Source: Hybos culiciformis
Lineage: Eukaryota; Arthropoda; Insecta; Diptera; Hybotidae
Length of the DNA stretch: 64,000 bases
Assembly (NCBI GenBank): GCA_964007475.1
Contig: OZ023273.1
Coordinates: forward strand, 136,931,308-136,995,307
Direction of reading: 5' to 3'
Numbering within the stretch: the first letter of the stretch is position 1; each line of letters starts with the position of its first letter. The notes beneath the pieces were generated by a model that saw only the letters and a program-made list of their open reading frames with translations, was not told where the DNA came from and searched no databases. Positions 12,801 through 25,158 of the stretch are shown one piece after another. A program made the position numbers and the translations under genes.

Positions 12801-15587
12801 CATAGGGAAATAAGTTTTCTTTTTACACAATATTATACAAATTTTTTTTCTTTTTTTTATTTGTTTTTTTGCTTTAAAAAAAAAGAAAAAAGAAGCAAAT
12901 TCGATGATAGATGAAAAAACTGACGGAATAAAATTTCAAAAATGAGGGTGCAAAAATATTGTTTGGTTGAAAATATTGAGGAAGTCAAAAAAATATTGTT
13001 TTTCTTTTTTTTTCAGTATCTTAGTTTTAACAGATTTATTTTATACTGTTAAAGAATTAAAATTTTATGGAAAAATTGGGTCATTGTGAAAATTGTTTGT
13101 TAAATATGAATTTTATTTTTATTAACAAAAAAAACATGGAAATTGGCGCATGCCGAAGAAAAGCGGAAATGTCATTATTTTTAAATATAGTCGTGAGATG
13201 GAATTAAGTCTAGATTTAATTATATATTTCGAAATAGAATTAAAGTGACCTTCAAAATTTTTGCGACATTTAACATTATTTTCTTTTATTAAAGTATCCT
13301 TAAAAATTTTTATTAAATCATAATATTTTTCCCTTAACCTTTGATTTTATATCCATAATCCTTAATTACTCTTTATTTTTCTTTCTTTTTTTTAACATAT
13401 AATTAAAAATGAATGTTAAAGGGTTGTTGAACCGTTTTTGACTTTGCGTTCCTTTTTTATGTAGTTACATATATATTTGCATTTATATTGTTTTCTTGTT
13501 TTAGTCAAAATCAACTCTTCCCAAAAAAAAAATAAAGGAGAAATTCAATAAAAAGGATGTATCTATTGTTTTTCATTCATTTTTTTCCCTTAAAGCGCTA
13601 TTTTTCCTATGAATGAAAATGTATAACGTAGCGTGAAACGTGCAAAAGGATATACATTTTTTTTTCTGATACTTATATCCTTTTTTTTTTACACAACAAA
13701 TATAAACATTCATCGGCGTAATCATCACGAAATTGCAATCACAAACACTTAACAAAATCTACCACCACAATTTTCCAAAGGAATATATCCGATATAATTA
13801 CATAAGAGATGAGAGAGAGAAGATACTTATAAAATATACATTTTTTTTTTTTTTATCAGAAAAATCATTTTAGGGGAGAAATTTGTTAGTTTCATTTCAG
13901 GAAGGAAGGAACAAAATAATTTTTTTTTGTGTATATATTTTCAAAGGACTTTTATAGATAATATTATATGTACAGTACAAGTGTACTTTTTTGGATAAAA
14001 TTTTAATACCGTCATGTTGATAATTTTTATGATTATAGGGATTTATTATTTTGACAAAATATCATTTGCTGATATTTCATTTTGAATTGGATTTTTTTAG
14101 AATTGTGTATACTTAATTCAAATCAAGTCTTAAACTCACGCACGATATTTGAATATGTGGCAGTTGTACTTAGTATGTTCTCAATTTTTAGGGGTCAATC
14201 TTTGCTTCATTTGACGACCCTATAAGAGTTTAGAAATATTTGTTAGACAAACATTAAGCTATGTATTTTTAAGTAATTTGTAACTGAATTTAATGCTGTT
14301 GTTGCACATCATTATCTAGATTTAGATTCAAATTCGAAAAACCTGCTTTGGACAATATTGCCGAACATATTCTATTATTATAAAATTTCTCGAAGCGACA
14401 TTGTGATAAAGATTATATGTTTAATTATCCATTTCCTTGTTATTATAATGAAAATGCACTTAACCCAATCCATCATCTAAAACTTCAATATGTAAAAGTT
14501 GAAAAAATTTTAAGGAAATATCATTTATTTGACTTCACCCTCGTTTTTTTTTTTTGTTTTTTATCATTTGCATGCAATCCCTAAAGGGATTTAAGTGATG
14601 TGCATGCAGCCTGCCACCGAAAACCACCCTTCAGATTATTTTATTCTATTTTTATGTATATATATACAATAATTTTTTTTTATGTAAGAGGGCTTACATT
14701 TACATTTATTAAAGAAAAGCGTACGAGACGCACACTTTTTATAAACATTTTCTTCTTTTTTGGTGGTCGGCTTTTTGTTCTAAATATCTAAATGAACGTC
14801 AAATGATGAAATTTTATTTTTTTTGAGATAAATTAAATCTTCTTACGGACAATAAAATATAAATTTCAAGTTTCATCATTATAATAAATGTGCGAGTTCT
14901 CTGCGTCTTAGCTCATTAGTATTTTTTGGTTAATTTATATAATTATACGATATTATCATAAGAAAAAAAATTAATCCTTTCTCATTTTGCAGGATACCGA
15001 AAAAAAGAGTTTAAAAACCCAAAAAAAAAATACTTATTGATTTTTGGATTATATATTTAATAAAATCGTTAAAATAAAAATCACCAGCATCCAAAAACCT
15101 TGGTGGTTGGTTTTTGTTATCAATCGAAAATTTAAAAAAAAAAATTTAAATTGAAGCATCTTTGAGCCTTTATGTCAAAGTTTATATTCTTGGAATAAGC
15201 ATAAACCATTGATGAAACTTAACATTAATAAAAGCCATGAAAATTTTCGATTTTTAATGAATAAGAAAATTAATTCTTACAAGGATTTATGTTTTAATTC
15301 CCTAATGATTTATAGCACAAAAACGAATTCGTATCAATTAAATTAAATTTATAATAAACTAAAAAATTTTCAGAATTTTTTTTTTTGGGTTTTGTAAAGA
15401 TACAATTAAACAGTTAATAAAACTTTAACAAATATACAATCTATAAAAAAAATTCTTTTTTTAGAATATCCTTTAAAAATTTCCAATATAAGGAAATCTC
15501 AAAGGTATACTTTGGATTTTAAGAACAAGAACACTTAAAATTTATTATGTGATTTAATTTTTTGTCTCTTCAATTAAAAAATAAAAA
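9803..15587. other. AT-rich non-coding DNA downstream of the IDH gene
   Basis: No gene recognised. It holds a short (ATT)5 run at 11355-11369 and a small GAGA-type run near 13810. Open frames are at most 66 codons and resemble nothing I know. Confidence 0.65.
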
Positions 15588-15593
15588 TTTATT
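15588..15593 (-). terminator. Candidate polyadenylation signal for the IDH gene
   Basis: AATAAA on the coding strand, about 200 nt downstream of the IDH stop, is the first canonical hexamer I noticed; another lies at 15541-15546. In DNA this AT-rich the hexamer is frequent by chance, so placement is the only support. Confidence 0.3.
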
Positions 15594-15741
15594 TGATTCA
15601 CAAAAGAAACAGATGTATCGTAAAAAAAAAATTTTTTTTTACAACATTAATAAATAAATTAAATTTCCTATTCAAATCTTTGCCATTTTGATGGAATTAA
15701 AGAAACAGAAAATTGTTTGTAAGAAATCTTTTTGCTAGGCA

Positions 15742-15753
15742 TTTTTTTTTTTT
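15742..15753 (-). other. A12 tract 40 nt after the IDH stop
   Basis: On the IDH coding strand a run of 12 adenines begins 40 nt after the TGA. It could be the remnant of a retrotransposed poly(A) tail. However, similar or longer A runs occur all over this window, no AATAAA lies between stop and tract, and I found no target-site duplication pairing the DNA after the tract with DNA upstream of the start codon. It is therefore weak support for a retrocopy. Confidence 0.3.
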
Positions 15754-15793
15754 CAAATTAAACCAAAGTTTGACTAAATTTTAGTGAAATGAG

Positions 15794-17026
15794 TCATTTA
15801 TTTAATGCTTTTTCCAAATTATCAGACAACTTTTTCAGAAACTCAAAAGTTTCTAAATAATCGCGACGCTGAACATTGTTCGTTCCTTTAATGCAAATGG
15901 CCAAATCTTTTGTCATGAAACCAGATTCAATGGTCTCAACACATACTTTCTCTAAAGTTTGTGCAAATTTTTTCAAATCAATATTGTTGTCCAATTTGGC
16001 TCGATGTAAAAGACCTTGTGTCCAAGCGAATATTAATGCAATTGGATTTGTTGAAGTCTCTTTTCCTTGCTGAAACATTCTGTAGTGATTTGTAACAGTT
16101 CCATGCGCTGCTTCTGTTTCCACAGTTTTACCATCGGGAAAAACTAAAATTGAAGTCATAAGACCCAATGAACCGTATCCTTCGGCCACTGAATCAGATT
16201 GTACATCACCATCATAATTTTTGCAAGCCCACACAAAACCACCTTTACTTTTCAAAGCGAACGAAACCATAACATCAATTAAGCGATGTTCATACCAAAT
16301 TCCAGCTGCTTCGAATTGATCTTTATAAGTATTCTGATAGATTTCTTCGAAAATGTCCTTAAAGCGACCATCATATTTTTTTAAAATAGTATTCTTTGTA
16401 CTTAAATACAATGGATATTTTCTGCTTAATGCATATTTGAACGAGGAATGAGCGAAATCAATAATAGACTTATCTGTATTATACATAGCTAAAGCAATAC
16501 CTGAACCCTGGTATTGGTGAACAACTTCTTTGATTTGATTATCACCTTTGGATGGTGTAAATGTTAATGTCAAAGTGCCTTCTTCGGGTACAAGAAAGTC
16601 TGTGGCATTATATTGATCGGCATGGGCATGACGACTTATTATAATTGGTTTTTCCCAGCCAGAAACTAAACGTGGAATGTTTTTACAAATGATTGCCTCA
16701 CGGAATACTGTTCCGCCAAGAATGTTACGAATTGTGCCATTGGGAGATTTCCACATTTTCTTTAATTTAAATTCTTTAACTCGATTCTCATCTGGTGTTA
16801 TTGTAGCGCATTTAATACCAACATTATATTTTTGAAGTGCTTCAGCACAATCAATTGTCACTTGATCATTAGTTTTATCACGATGCTGAATGCCAAGATC
16901 GTAAATATGTAAATCTATGTCCAAAAATGGTAAGATCAATTTCTCTTTAATTGAAGCCCAAATGACGCGACTCATTTCATCACCAAGAATATCGACAACT
17001 GGACCTGCTTTGATTTTCTTTGGCAT
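15794..17026 (-). CDS. NADP-type isocitrate dehydrogenase, intronless, divergent copy
   Basis: A single open frame of 410 codons with a TGA stop. The protein matches animal cytosolic NADP-dependent isocitrate dehydrogenase (oxidative decarboxylation of isocitrate to 2-oxoglutarate, making NADPH) over its whole length; human IDH1 has 414 residues. Seen directly, with human numbers in brackets where they differ: T77, S94, N96, R100, R109, R132, Y139, K211 (212), T213 (214), D251 (252), D274 (275) and D278 (279), which are the substrate and metal residues. The IDH family signature runs from N270 to L289. The start [11 protein letters not shown] aligns with the cytosolic N-terminus, so there is no mitochondrial leader, and A at -3 of the ATG is favourable. 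The C-terminus ends ALNK, with no SKL/AKL-type peroxisomal signal. Departures from the family: N313 where human has R314, Q337 for R338, V252 for D253, S131 for G131, and a one-residue deletion near 172-176. It is clearly less AT-rich than its flanks. It is either a retained retrogene or a native intronless gene. The family call is near certain; exact cofactor use is not. Confidence 0.96.
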   Translation of the reverse strand: MPKKIKAGPVVDILGDEMSRVIWASIKEKLILPFLDIDLHIYDLGIQHRDKTNDQVTIDCAEALQKYNVGIKCATITPDENRVKEFKLKKMWKSPNGTIRNILGGTVFREAIICKNIPRLVSGWEKPIIISRHAHADQYNATDFLVPEEGTLTLTFTPSKGDNQIKEVVHQYQGSGIALAMYNTDKSIIDFAHSSFKYALSRKYPLYLSTKNTILKKYDGRFKDIFEEIYQNTYKDQFEAAGIWYEHRLIDVMVSFALKSKGGFVWACKNYDGDVQSDSVAEGYGSLGLMTSILVFPDGKTVETEAAHGTVTNHYRMFQQGKETSTNPIALIFAWTQGLLHRAKLDNNIDLKKFAQTLEKVCVETIESGFMTKDLAICIKGTNNVQRRDYLETFEFLKKLSDNLEKALNK

Positions 17027-17081
17027 GATTTTATTAAAAAATCAGAATTATAATAAAATTTGTGTTTATACATATATATAA

Positions 17082-17089
17082 TATTTATA
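17082..17089 (-). promoter_or_regulatory. TATA-like box upstream of the IDH start
   Basis: TATAAATA on the minus strand, about 55 bp upstream of the ATG, followed by further TA-rich sequence. Its position would allow a very short 5' leader. The whole flank is TA-rich, so this may be chance. Confidence 0.15.
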
Positions 17090-19351
17090 CACAAAAACTT
17101 TAAAAACACGTAATAACTTTTTCTTTTTTCAAGTTTATTTAATAGAAGTCAAATCTTTCAAACTTTGAATTAAAAAAAAAATATGTCAGTTTTGTAAGTC
17201 GCTTTTGAAATACTTCATAATAAAATTACAACAGCCTACTGACTCTATTTTGGCAAACATTTGCTTTCTACTGGAAAAAATTTATATTTTTAGTGGTAGG
17301 TGTAACGTGTTGTATAAAAATAAGTATAAAGTGTGAGTAAAATTTTGAAAATTCCATTTCTTAAATTTTTTTTCCACATATTTAAAAATTGTATATCTGT
17401 TGGTTTTGAACAGAAATTTTTTTTTACATTTTTCCACTTTTTATTACTATTGGGCCAGTCATAATAAAACTTAAAATTTATTGATAAAAAAGGACCATCT
17501 AATATTTTTTGATATTTATTCTATATAAATCAATAGATTCATTAATAATAATAATTTTATTTCAAAATGTATCAAATTTTTATTAAATATAATAAAATAA
17601 AAAATAAAAATTAGGACCGAATGAAAGAAGGAAAATTAAGAAAAATTTCTTTGATATTATTTTCTCAATAGATTTTTAACATTACCACTTGAACAATTTA
17701 AAGAAAATTTATTATTTAACAATGCATGTGCAATATTCATTGTTCAAATTATCTTCAGAATATAAATTCAAGATATATATTTTTTTTTTTTTGTTATATA
17801 CATATATATGTACGTGCACAAAAAAACGGAAAGGATATATACGTATTATCCTTAGAAAAAAAAAAAACAAGGAACAAAAAAAAATTGAAATACCACCAAC
17901 AGAGTTTTCCAAAAATCTCATTTGTTAATAGTTAAAGCAATTTTATTCGCTTTCATTATTCTTCTTTTTTTTTTTGTAACATTTTTATGCTTAAAAATTG
18001 AAACATGTAATTTATTGTTTGAGAATTTTTTTTTAAAGTGGTTTTTTGTTAAATTTTAAAGATTGTTATAAATATTTGAAAATTTTTAAATTTTGAATTT
18101 TTTTTTATTCAGTCTCAGAGTAATTTTATAACTATTCTTTAAAAATAGTTCAATTTTAGGACATACAAATTTAGTTTTTGGAAATATTTTTTAGTTATCG
18201 AGAAATTAAAGTATTTAAGGATGAAGTTCACAAAAACGTTTCGTTATTGCATTTAAAAGTTTAAACAACTCTTTCAAAACTTTAGCGTTTTCTTTTATTA
18301 CGATGAGATGTTGTATGTATTATGTTGTTATATGTATTTATTCTACAATCATACTCTCTAAACAAACTATGGTATAATAGTGTATAGTGTCCATAAATCC
18401 ATAAAGGATGATAGGAAATTTAATAGCTCACTTCACTTTTGTAAATTGTTTATATTTTTAATCTTTCTACATATAACTTCTCAGTGTTAAAAAACAAAAG
18501 AAAATCTTCAGAAAATAAAAATAATTTCAGCCTTTGGAAGAAAAAAAAAACTAAAGCAATTTCAAGATTTTTATGGTTTTATAATGTGTTCTTTAGACAA
18601 AAAAAGGAAACTATTCTTTTTTTTTGTTCACAATTCAGGTTTTTTTTTAATTTTATTACCTTAGACAGGACAAAGGATATAACTCTTAGGAGGAACAAAA
18701 TGAAAAATTCAAGAATACCAAAAAAAAAAAGGACAATAAAGGACAAGGCTTGATTTTTTGTTTTTCATCCGCTTGCTTAGGTATATAAATAAATGCAAAT
18801 AAAGGTAATAAACGAATGATTAAAAATAAAAACGATGAAGTATTTACATACAACAAAAAAAAAATAGTTATCTAACTATTTTGTTTTAAAATTGTAGGTA
18901 GTGCAATTTCCAGCTTTAAGTATTTATTTAAAAAAAAGTAAATAAAAAAATATTTATGATGAAGAGAAAGACACTTTACTTTCATTTTCTTTCAAAAATG
19001 TGTACTTATATAAATAAAATTCATTTGCATAATTCTTCAATGGAAGCATAAGTATATATGAATTAAATTTTTTAGGGTGAAATTGTATGACATGTACTGT
19101 GTAGCTATATTGAGGACATTTTTATTACGCATTAACGTTTTTAAAAGTTAAAATTTAATAGTTTAAATTAAATATTATCTTTTAATGAGCTTCGCAGTTT
19201 AATTTCAATGTTGTATGAAATGTTAATTTTAAATATACGTAAAAAAAAATTTAGTAATGTCCTTATTATTCTGTGAAATTTCATAATCTTTTTTTGAGAA
19301 TTCGAATGGATTTTTTTACTGATCACTCTTTAATTTAAAATTTGTTCGTTT

Positions 19352-19405
19352 TTATTATTATTATTATTATTGTTGTTTTGGAACAACAAAACGAATAATA
19401 AAAAG
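19352..19405. repeat. (TTA)6 microsatellite running into an interrupted palindrome
   Basis: (TTA)6 at 19352-19369 leads into GTTGTT-TTGG-AACAAC (19372-19387). After a short bulge, AATAATAAAAA can pair back with the microsatellite. Such TTA tracts are prone to slippage. Confidence 0.6.
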
Positions 19406-22400
19406 GATAACTACAGATGAAAAAACAAAACTGAAAAGACCTTTTTCCTTTCCACAAACATTGAAGAATTGTCCCTGCTGATTAATATTCTCATAAATAA
19501 ACAATAATATTATTTAACAAAAAAAAAAAGGAAAATATATAATTTAAAAATATTTTTTCAAGTGGTGAATTTCACACCTTTAGATAGCACTTAAATTCGT
19601 ACGCTAATAATGTTTTAGATATTTAATGACATTCAATATCTGATAAAAATATGAAACATGGTGCTGGCTTTTTATATAAATGCCCTATCTAGCACAGTGT
19701 TACCTGCAAGATTGGTTAATAATTATTTTCAAAACTGAACGAATTTATCTATTTATTCAAGTCTTGTTATGTGTAAGATAAAGCCCACCTATCTATTCAA
19801 TTCATATAGCAATTCAATTCTATAAAAAGTCTACATCAATATTGCGAAGTTTTTCTTTTTCTCTTTCGAATAAAAAAAACAATTTGAAGTTTTTTATTAA
19901 GCCTCGGCGGAAAGTAAAAAAATCATGACCTCAAATAAATGCAATTTTAATAAAATAAAAAAATAAAAATCTATTTCCAAGAACTTGAATACATGAAACA
20001 AAAAAATCATATAATAAAATAATTATTGCAATTTTATAGTTTTATTTTATTATTTTTGCCGAATTTACAAAATGATTCAAAAAATCATTGTTGTTAAAAT
20101 AAAATGCCAGACGGTAAATTTTTTGATTATTAAAATTTTATTTCAAGTGAACTGCATAAATTTCAATGTAGAAAATTAGAAAGAAATTTTTATTTAAAAC
20201 ACATCCGAATTAAAATAATAAATTTAACCTTTTTTACAATAAAATTGAATAGATATACCAACTAATATTAAAGTTTATTTCTTAGTAAATTTCCCTGTAA
20301 GGTAACGAATTGAAATTGAATCAGTTATAGAATCAGATTTTATCAGACTATCGGAGATGGAAATAGATCTTTAACCAATTCTATAAATTTTTTGAGTAAC
20401 GAACGAAATTTTCCATTTCCCATTGTTCTCAATATTATGCTCGGAAAAATCGTCATAGCTCATTTCAGTATTCAAAACTACTAATTTGTTAATTAGGCAA
20501 ATGAGATGTTGTATATATGTTAAGATGACATCATTTTGAAAATTAATCTATTTAACTAATAAAATCAAACATAATAAAAATAACCTAAATTTAAATAAGG
20601 TTTTTTTTTAAAAGAAAAATGAAAACCTATCCCGTCAACATTAAAGATTTAAAATAAATAATTCCAAACTAAATACGAAGAAGAAGGAAAAAAGTTTGCC
20701 AGACTTAAAATAAAAAAAAAATAAAAATTAATTTTCAAAGGAGGAAGTTACAGAAAAAATTGCATAATTTTTTTTTCATGTTTGAATCTATTTAACCTCA
20801 ACTTTTTTCTGTTTATATTTATTTTTTTTTTCTTTTAATGAAAATGTTATGAACTTTTCCTGTTTACTTTTAGTGGGATGTTTATAAGGAAAAATACAAA
20901 ATGAATAAAAAATAGACTAAAAATTTATATAAAATTTTTGCTCTTTTTGCACACAATAGAAGGCAAATATTTTTATTTTATTTTATTTTTCAAAAGAAAT
21001 AAAAAATAAATTTTTTTTTTTTTTTATTTATTTCCTCTTTCTTAAAGAAAATTGTGATAAATTGAAAATAGAATGTGAAAAATTGTATACATTATTAGAA
21101 ATTTTACTTCCGTATAGATTTTTATATTATTATTATTTTTTTTTTCAAATGAAAATTATAGAAATCTATAATATTAAAAGTTATGGTATAGATTTGAATT
21201 TTCTATGTGAAGTTCTTAATTTTGATATTCTGATTGATCGCTATCTGAGAATATGATAATTTGATTTATAGGTCATGTGTGACTTAAAAATATGGCGGGA
21301 AACATATTTCTATAACTTCTATATGAAATGAGCCTGGTTTTCTATCAAATATGAAAAAAGAACAACAATATCTTTCCATTAAAATGCTTATAAACTAATG
21401 AATTTCAAAACCGATTTTCATTCTTTCAATGCCAAAATATATAAATGCCATATATTTCATATTATATTTTTAAACTTTACCAAAAACTGTTTGTTATATG
21501 TACATTGTTATATTTCCTCTATTATCCAAAGGAAATACAATTCCACTACTCATATTGTAAAATCTTCTCAATATTTAATTTAAGAAAAATAATATTAGCA
21601 AATTGAAATCCAGAAAAAAAATTGTTTCATACATCAAACAAAGTTTCTTTTTTATCGTATTAATGATGGAAAACTTCTATTTTTAGAGCCCTTTCACTTA
21701 AATAATATCAGTTCAACCTATAACTCTGTTTCGACTGACATTGACGTAAGTGTTGTAATCCAATTCAATATCGATATATAAATTTTATAATAAACTTATT
21801 TCTTATAAAGCCAAAATATTATTTATTTTATATAAATTGACGTATATTCTTCATATTGCAATAATAATGTAAATAAACTATTTTTGGTATCATAAAAATA
21901 ATATTGTAATATATAAAAATTTTAATTACAAACTTGTTGAAATGCTTGTAGTATTTTTTATTTTTATTGCTCCCGAATAATTTACAAATTTCAAAATATC
22001 TCTTCCGCTTTTTTTTTTTATATCTATAATATAATGTACATTGTACATTATACATATATATACATTAAAATGTGTTTTTTATAATAGGTATAATTATAAT
22101 TATATATATTTTATTTAATTTATAAATGCTAGTATTGTCTTTGTCTCAGATTCTCTAAGAACAGAGATATTGTATAAAAGTATAATTCAAAAATCTCTTT
22201 TCCCACAATGAAAATTGCTTAAAATTTCTCTTATTACATATATATATGAAAATAACATGTGAATGTGAAAAAATAATAAAATCGCATACAATTAAAACAA
22301 ATTTATTTAACATTTTCTCTTAAAAAAAAAACCGCTCAGTGTAAACACTTTTTTAATATCTCTTGATGAATATTCGAAATTCCACAGATAAAAATGTTAT

Positions 22401-22509
22401 GCCAATAATACCTATCTTCATTATTCTGGAAATTTAACTTAAATTTTATTATTAATAGGTATTTAAAAAGATTATCTCTCGTTTTCCTTAGGTATCCAAA
22501 CCATAGATT

Positions 22510-22830
22510 TACAATTTAGAGGGGTACTCCAACCAGTGTAGCTTTTGAATAATTCGAAAAAAATTGTACGAAAACTCTATCTAGAAGAAATCGGCAAAAG
22601 ACTTGGATTCCAGTGGTTGGAGTTGTGTTGCAAAATGTGAGATCTCTCTTAGGCTCATATTGATTGTCTGTTGATAGATGTACTTCGATAAGAAAAGTAC
22701 TATTGGTAATAGGCGCACACAGCAATACAAAAACTCTCAGATTAAGTGGACAAATGAAAATTCATACAAATTCCAGCCCCAAGAAGAACTAGAACTCACG
22801 ACAAAAGACATGAGGATAATATTGCATGAA
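22510..22830. other. GC-richer island, possible degraded coding or repeat relic
   Basis: About 320 bp with visibly higher G+C than the flanks. A plus-strand frame beginning GTPTSVAFE near 22522 stays open except for two stops over about 100 codons and includes KTWIPVVGVVLQNVRSLLGS. A minus-strand frame is open at 22516-22725. No family is recognised. The base composition supports an origin different from the surrounding AT-rich DNA, such as an old transposon or pseudogene piece. Confidence 0.25.
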
Positions 22831-24913
22831 AACATTTATTTATTTATCGATAATTTATTAATTCCTGCATAATATATCTAATTTAAGCTGAATCAAAGCT
22901 ACTACAAATATTCGTACTATTTTTGTTTCAATAATTTTGTAGCAGTGAGATACTATAGGCATAACATCATTTAAAAATTGCCCTATTCCCCCTTATTCTT
23001 TTTTAATTATCTTTTTAAAGAAATCTGTAAAATACTTTTATGTAACTTATTGAATTTTTTTTTTATTTCTTCCGCAAATTCTCTTTACAAATAAGGCAAT
23101 CATTAATTGTAATTTAATTTATAAATTTGCAATGCTATGCAGATATTAAGGTAACAAGTTAAACTAAATACCATTTTTAAAATTTTGTTTAAAACCTATA
23201 TGTGGGGCTTAAAATATTAAAATGTTACCATTTACAAATAAGTTCTCGCAAAACAAATTAGTTAGGAACAACTTTCAATCCATTTAAAAAAAACAATCGA
23301 CTCTGAAATACCAAATACTAAATTCAAAAAGTTAAAATTTTATAAAAGTTGCAACAAATTTCATACATTATTCAATTTCATAAGGAACTTGACAGCTTTG
23401 TAAATCTCAAAGGGACTGTCAAATTTTCAAAAAGTTAGAATCCAAAAAATACTGCAATTAAATTTTAAATTTACTATGTTCGTGTTTAAAAGCTTCCGCA
23501 ATATTATATTATATATACTCTTAATCAATATTATGCAAATGAGATTTATTGATAGTTCGAAATGAAATACATAAAGTTGATAATGGAATGTAATTTTATT
23601 TAAATTATTTTTAATATATATAAAATAAATTAAATACTTATAAGAAAAAAAAAACACAATTGCATTATTTAATTGTGTACATACATTTATATATCGCTTG
23701 GAAATCATTATTTTTATACCGTATTTATATAATTTTCATTATCGAAATAGGAAGTAAGACTTTTTGTACAAATAAATGTAAATATTTGTCTTGTTCTGTT
23801 GAACTGCTCTTTACTTACATAAATTAGGTATAAAGTAGTATCTTTTTTTTGTTTTTTTTTAGAAAGTAAAGTCTATTAAAGATATGGGACATTTATTTAC
23901 TTAATTAATTTATTTTTATGTTTTTGATCTCAATTTATTGTAAATGGAAATTTTTTTATGGCATCAAACAAAACAAAAAAAAAAAATGGACATTAAGTTC
24001 AGGATTTTTAATAGAAGTGATTAACAAATAATAATTTAATACATAGGGTTAGTTTTGTAGACTGTCATCAAGGTGTAATGGCATAGTTATTATAATGCAA
24101 AGAATATGAGTTTAGTTTTAATTTCTATATGGATTTGCAAACATATACCGAACATATGAAGTTTCATCAACTTGAAAATCAATGTGGGTAATTCAAAAAA
24201 GTTGTTGAAAATCACAATCTCGTTCCGTATCAGATTATTCTATTTTTTGACAAAAATTAATTCTATTCTTGATGAGTTTTTCATATTTTACTAAGATATG
24301 ACATCCAAACATTTCGTTAGTGGACCTATAAGTGAAAACGTAATTAATTAAAATTGGTCCCAATCCAACAGTAAGTATTAGTATAAAAACTTCAATAAAT
24401 GTTGCAAAACAAAATATAAAATTTTCTTATCGATTATAAACACACGTCGCCGCCGCTGCGTAACCGGTAGTGCCTGCTTGTATTTTACTTATCGTATTTG
24501 CATATGTATTAAAAGAGCTTGTTAACACATTTCTAAAACAATTTATATCACAGATTTTTGAATTAATTAACGAACAAAAATCTAAAACTTCCAATAAATT
24601 AAAAAAAGATTTTCCCAGAAGTTAAAATAAAAAAAAAAAATTCTATATAAAATTGACGCGGAAAAGAATTTTCTTTTAATTCTTTTTTTTATGAAAAATA
24701 AATCTGGCTTGCGGTAAAAATATTATGTGGCATAGTTTTTTTTTGTATTTTATTTTCATGCGTGTAGCGAAAATAACGTGTTCATTTTCCTTCCGCAAAA
24801 CATATTATTTTATGTGCATTTTTATGATATAATTATTTACATATTTACAACATTTGTGTTTTTATGACCTTGCAGTCAATCAGAATTATATATATATATT
24901 TACAAAATATATA

Positions 24914-25158
24914 CAGTGTGTCACACAATAGGGAAATGTTTATTATTAGCTGATTTTTGTTTGCTCGAATTTTTGCCTGAATTTTTATGAACATTGTAAC
25001 TATATACCTACATACTATGTATACGAAATCCTTTAATAATGTACCATAAATGAATCAAAAACTTTTTAGGTCGCAATGCTCAGTATGTTTTTCAAATAGT
25101 GAAAGTTTGATATTTTTTGTTTAAATTTTTTTTTAGATATTATTGTGGACACACCTTG
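24914..25158. mobile_element. Possible small inverted-repeat element, about 245 bp
   Basis: The left end reads CAGTGTGTCACACAATAGG. The reverse complement of the right end reads CAAGGTGTGTCCACAATAAT. The two share GTGTGTC and CACAATA with two small indels. TA precedes the left end, as for Tc1/mariner elements, but the right end is followed by ACTA instead of TA. The interior is AT-rich and non-coding. It could be a decayed Tc1/mariner-like MITE or a chance inverted repeat. Confidence 0.3.

Larger units (their letters stand above)
17090..24913. other. AT-rich non-coding DNA upstream of the IDH gene
   Basis: No further gene recognised. It includes the TTA microsatellite-palindrome and the 22.5-kb GC-richer island listed separately, and a short patch rich in CG dinucleotides at about 24445-24475 (GTCGCCGCCGCTGCGTAACC). 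Open frames are at most 89 codons and mostly Lys/Asn/Phe-rich. Confidence 0.65.

Noticed and set aside
15876..16073. 65-codon frame antisense to the IDH gene
   Set aside because: Shadow of the real coding frame on the other strand.
17041..17700. A target-site duplication for the IDH copy
   Set aside because: I looked upstream of the start codon for a match to the sequence next to the A12 tract (TGCCTAGCAAAAAG) and found none.
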